64,000 nt of DNA, from positions 29,309 through 93,308 of the forward strand of contig CAKUDB010000007.1 in assembly GCA_934644775.1 (NCBI GenBank), in the 5' to 3' direction. The stretch comes from an uncultured bacterium (GTDB lineage Bacteria > Vulcanimicrobiota > Xenobia > Xenobiales > Xenobiaceae). The stretch's first letter is position 1, and each line of letters opens with the position of its first letter. Positions 62,655 through 64,000 of the stretch are shown here, in pieces. The notes under the pieces are model-generated. The model did no database searches. It had not been told where the DNA came from and saw nothing but the letters and a program-made list of their open reading frames with translations. The position numbers and the translations under genes are program-made.

Positions 62655-63551
62655 CTAAATAAAATTCGTCCAATAATGTTTGCTAAAAACTACAGGATTA
62701 TAAGAAAGCTTAGCTCGACGCAAACCTTCTTCGCCCAGATCTTCTTCTCGATTGACATAAACGGCCCCACTCCAATAGCGGCGTAAAAACTCCCGATTAA
62801 GCCAAGCATATAGATCGCGATAATCGGGGTGACACTTTTCAAAGTGGATCATGACCATATCGGGCGAAGTTTGCTCACCTACCGTCAAACCTATAACTTT
62901 ACCTTCTTCCTCAACTAAACAGGCTTTAACATTTAAAAAATCGGCTTGAGCCAAAGTACGCCTTAAAGCGTTGCGTTCAGCCTCTCGAGCTGCCAAAGCG
63001 GCAAAATCATCTTCACTTTCAGGCAACTTATCAACTTCCCAAGCTTTATCAAGATCCATACAAACCTTAAATAATTCAGGAGTGTAATCGATACAGGCTA
63101 AATTGGGATATTTTTTGACAAAACTACTTATACGATTGCGTTTGCTGCGGTATATGTGGCCTTCCAAATTGATTAAATCAGCAACTTTGTAAATATACTC
63201 AGAGAGATCGCGTGAATCTTCAAAATTCATAAGTCCGGGACAGTCAGCCTCGATTTTTTGCTTGGCAGCTTCACAAACGAGTAAACTCCTCTGAGGGCTC
63301 ATTTCTTGAACTTTGCGCAAAGAATTATATATGGAAGTATTGGGATCTTTCAAAAATGGTGCCAAATAGACGCCTTCTTGATCGTAATAAAAGGTTTTAA
63401 TGTAAAGCGCCTCTTCATCTTCAGCTACTAAAATTCTGCCGCCTTCCGACCAACCGTACCAATAGGCGAAAGAATCATAAACACAATTTGTATTGTGTAT
63501 ATATCGTTGAAAAAGTGATTTGTCTTTTAATTCGATTTGCCTAAAACGCAT
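62655..63551 (-). CDS. DUF2156 (PG lysyltransferase C-terminal-like) protein
   Basis: A 298-residue soluble protein with the DUF2156 GNAT-like fold of the catalytic part of MprF-type phosphatidylglycerol lysyltransferases. Features are GHIYRSKRNRISSFVKKYPN, VIGLTVGEQTSPDM, MIHFEKCHPDYRDLYAWLNR and YVNREEDLGEEGLRRAKLSY. The MprF membrane flippase is absent. Stand-alone forms are widespread, but their acceptor is unknown. A GAGG SD precedes ATG 63551. It likely shares a transcript with the GNAT gene. Confidence 0.83.
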   Translation of the reverse strand: MRFRQIELKDKSLFQRYIHNTNCVYDSFAYWYGWSEGGRILVAEDEEALYIKTFYYDQEGVYLAPFLKDPNTSIYNSLRKVQEMSPQRSLLVCEAAKQKIEADCPGLMNFEDSRDLSEYIYKVADLINLEGHIYRSKRNRISSFVKKYPNLACIDYTPELFKVCMDLDKAWEVDKLPESEDDFAALAAREAERNALRRTLAQADFLNVKACLVEEEGKVIGLTVGEQTSPDMVMIHFEKCHPDYRDLYAWLNREFLRRYWSGAVYVNREEDLGEEGLRRAKLSYNPVVFSKHYWTNFI

Positions 63552-63895
63552 AAAACCTCAAACTTTAAGCATAAATTGTCGATTGTCTACATGTTGAAAG
63601 GCCAAAAACCTTTTATTGTTTCTGCTTGTTGACTCGTAGTATTTAGCTGTGTAGTTTTTCAGCCTAGCGACGCTAATTTGTATTCGGCCCGCTCGTTAGC
63701 TATTTTATGCTAGCTTCATTTTTTATAACTATCCCATTATCAGTTGAATATTTACCAAAAATAGTACAACGGCGCTCAAAAAAAAACTCGAGCATATACT
63801 TTTTACTATAGACATATTTATAAAAAAATATATCATGCAAACTACTCATGTCCACTTAGGGCTTTACTTTCTAACACGCAAGCTTAAGCGTTAAA
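63552..63895. other. Gene-free AT-rich region between DUF2156 and the rRNA operon
   Basis: I see no gene in these 344 bases. The region is AT-rich (for example around 63815-63840). The minus-strand promoter of the DUF2156 gene should lie here, but no good -35/-10 pair stands out. Confidence 0.6.
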
Positions 63896-63935
63896 AGAAA
63901 AAAGCCCGAGCGAGAAAAGATTCTCTTTCGGGCTT
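63896..63935 (-). terminator. rRNA operon terminator
   Basis: AAGCCCGA (63902-63909) and TCGGGCTT (63928-63935) form a stem with an inner GAGAA/TTCTC pair; on the minus strand it is followed by a T-rich run. It lies directly downstream of the 5S rRNA gene. Confidence 0.92.
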
Positions 63936-63942
63936 AAATGTA

Positions 63943-64000
63943 ATTCCGGCGGTTCCCTACTCTCCCACTTCGTCACCAAAGCAGTACCATCGGCGTAACT
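63943..64000 (-). rRNA. rrf: 5S ribosomal RNA, 3' part (partial)
   Basis: The minus strand reads TACGCCGATGGTACTGC, then GGGAGAGTAGGGAAC and CCGCCGGAAT. These are the conserved helix IV/V and 3' end of bacterial 5S rRNA. The 5' half and any 23S/16S genes are beyond the window. The 3' end is placed at about 63943 by analogy with other 5S rRNAs; a terminator follows at once, so no tRNA lies downstream. Confidence 0.9.

Noticed and set aside
63552..63942. tRNA gene between the 5S rRNA and the DUF2156 gene
   Set aside because: No cloverleaf or TTCGA-type T-loop pattern is present, and the rRNA terminator follows the 5S gene directly.
1..64000. Mobile elements, prophage or genomic island
   Set aside because: No transposase, integrase, terminal inverted repeats or tRNA-flanked insertions were seen; codon use looks even along the window.

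Overview
This 64 kb stretch is chromosomal. It has dense, conserved housekeeping operons, short gaps, and no insertion sequence, phage gene, integrase or CRISPR array that I can see. The host is almost certainly a diderm (Gram-negative-type) bacterium, because it encodes a type II secretion system (GspC, L, M, N, D, E, F and separate pseudopilins). Other genes look like those of gut Firmicutes and other anaerobes: SufU-type Fe-S assembly, a DUF6273 protein, a GNAT plus DUF2156 pair, split YjjP/YjjB and split chromate-type transporters, GTP-dependent PEP carboxykinase and carbamate kinase. I cannot name the phylum from the sequence alone; an under-sampled intestinal lineage is my inference. TTG starts with good Shine-Dalgarno (SD) sequences are common, and TAGAAT recurs as a promoter -10 element.

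Layout. 1-2.1 kb: the end of a NUDIX hydrolase, facing an orphan PTS IIC permease. 2.2-9.0 kb: a complete SUF operon (sufC-sufB-sufD-Rieske ferredoxin-sufS-sufU-sufT-like) with a palindrome in its apparent promoter and RNA hairpins in its gaps; SufS has a cysteine-rich tail. 9.0-18.9 kb: a DUF6273 protein, then divergent gspC and gspLMNDEF, closed by a strong bidirectional terminator. 19.0-24.9 kb (minus strand): an unrecognised Pro/Ala/Ser-rich protein, a copper ATPase with a nested CopZ-like start, serine hydroxymethyltransferase and carbamate kinase. 25.2-29.2 kb: ftsY, a YjjP/YjjB exporter pair and an HD hydrolase.

29.3-31.5 kb (minus): two pseudopilin-like proteins and a coiled-coil protein, probably the missing part of the secretion system. 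31.6-36.5 kb: a MazG-like protein, then M16 peptidase-dapB-asd-lysC (aspartate to lysine/threonine) on the minus strand. 36.7-44.6 kb: recN, a type IA topoisomerase with a repetitive basic tail, a phosphohexomutase with an apparent signal peptide, and rpsU with its own promoter, leader and terminator. 44.7-52.1 kb: ung, a leaderless subtilase, an Hsp70-like protein with a DUF3731-like end, and a histidine kinase/response regulator pair.

52.3-56.8 kb (minus): M16 peptidase, a secreted Asp-box protein, DUF523 and thiI, ended by a terminator. 56.8-57.4 kb: a gene-free divergent region with a hairpin. 57.4-61.7 kb: a CBS-like/HEPN-like protein, pckG and the split chromate-type transporter. 61.8-63.6 kb: a GNAT and a DUF2156 protein. 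The right edge cuts an rRNA operon on the minus strand, seen as its terminator and the 3' half of 5S rRNA.

No single large new system stands out. The best leads are the nested CopZ start in copA, the exported phosphohexomutase, the SufS cysteine tail, the CBS-like/HEPN-like protein, and the 561-base divergent spacer that may hold a small RNA.
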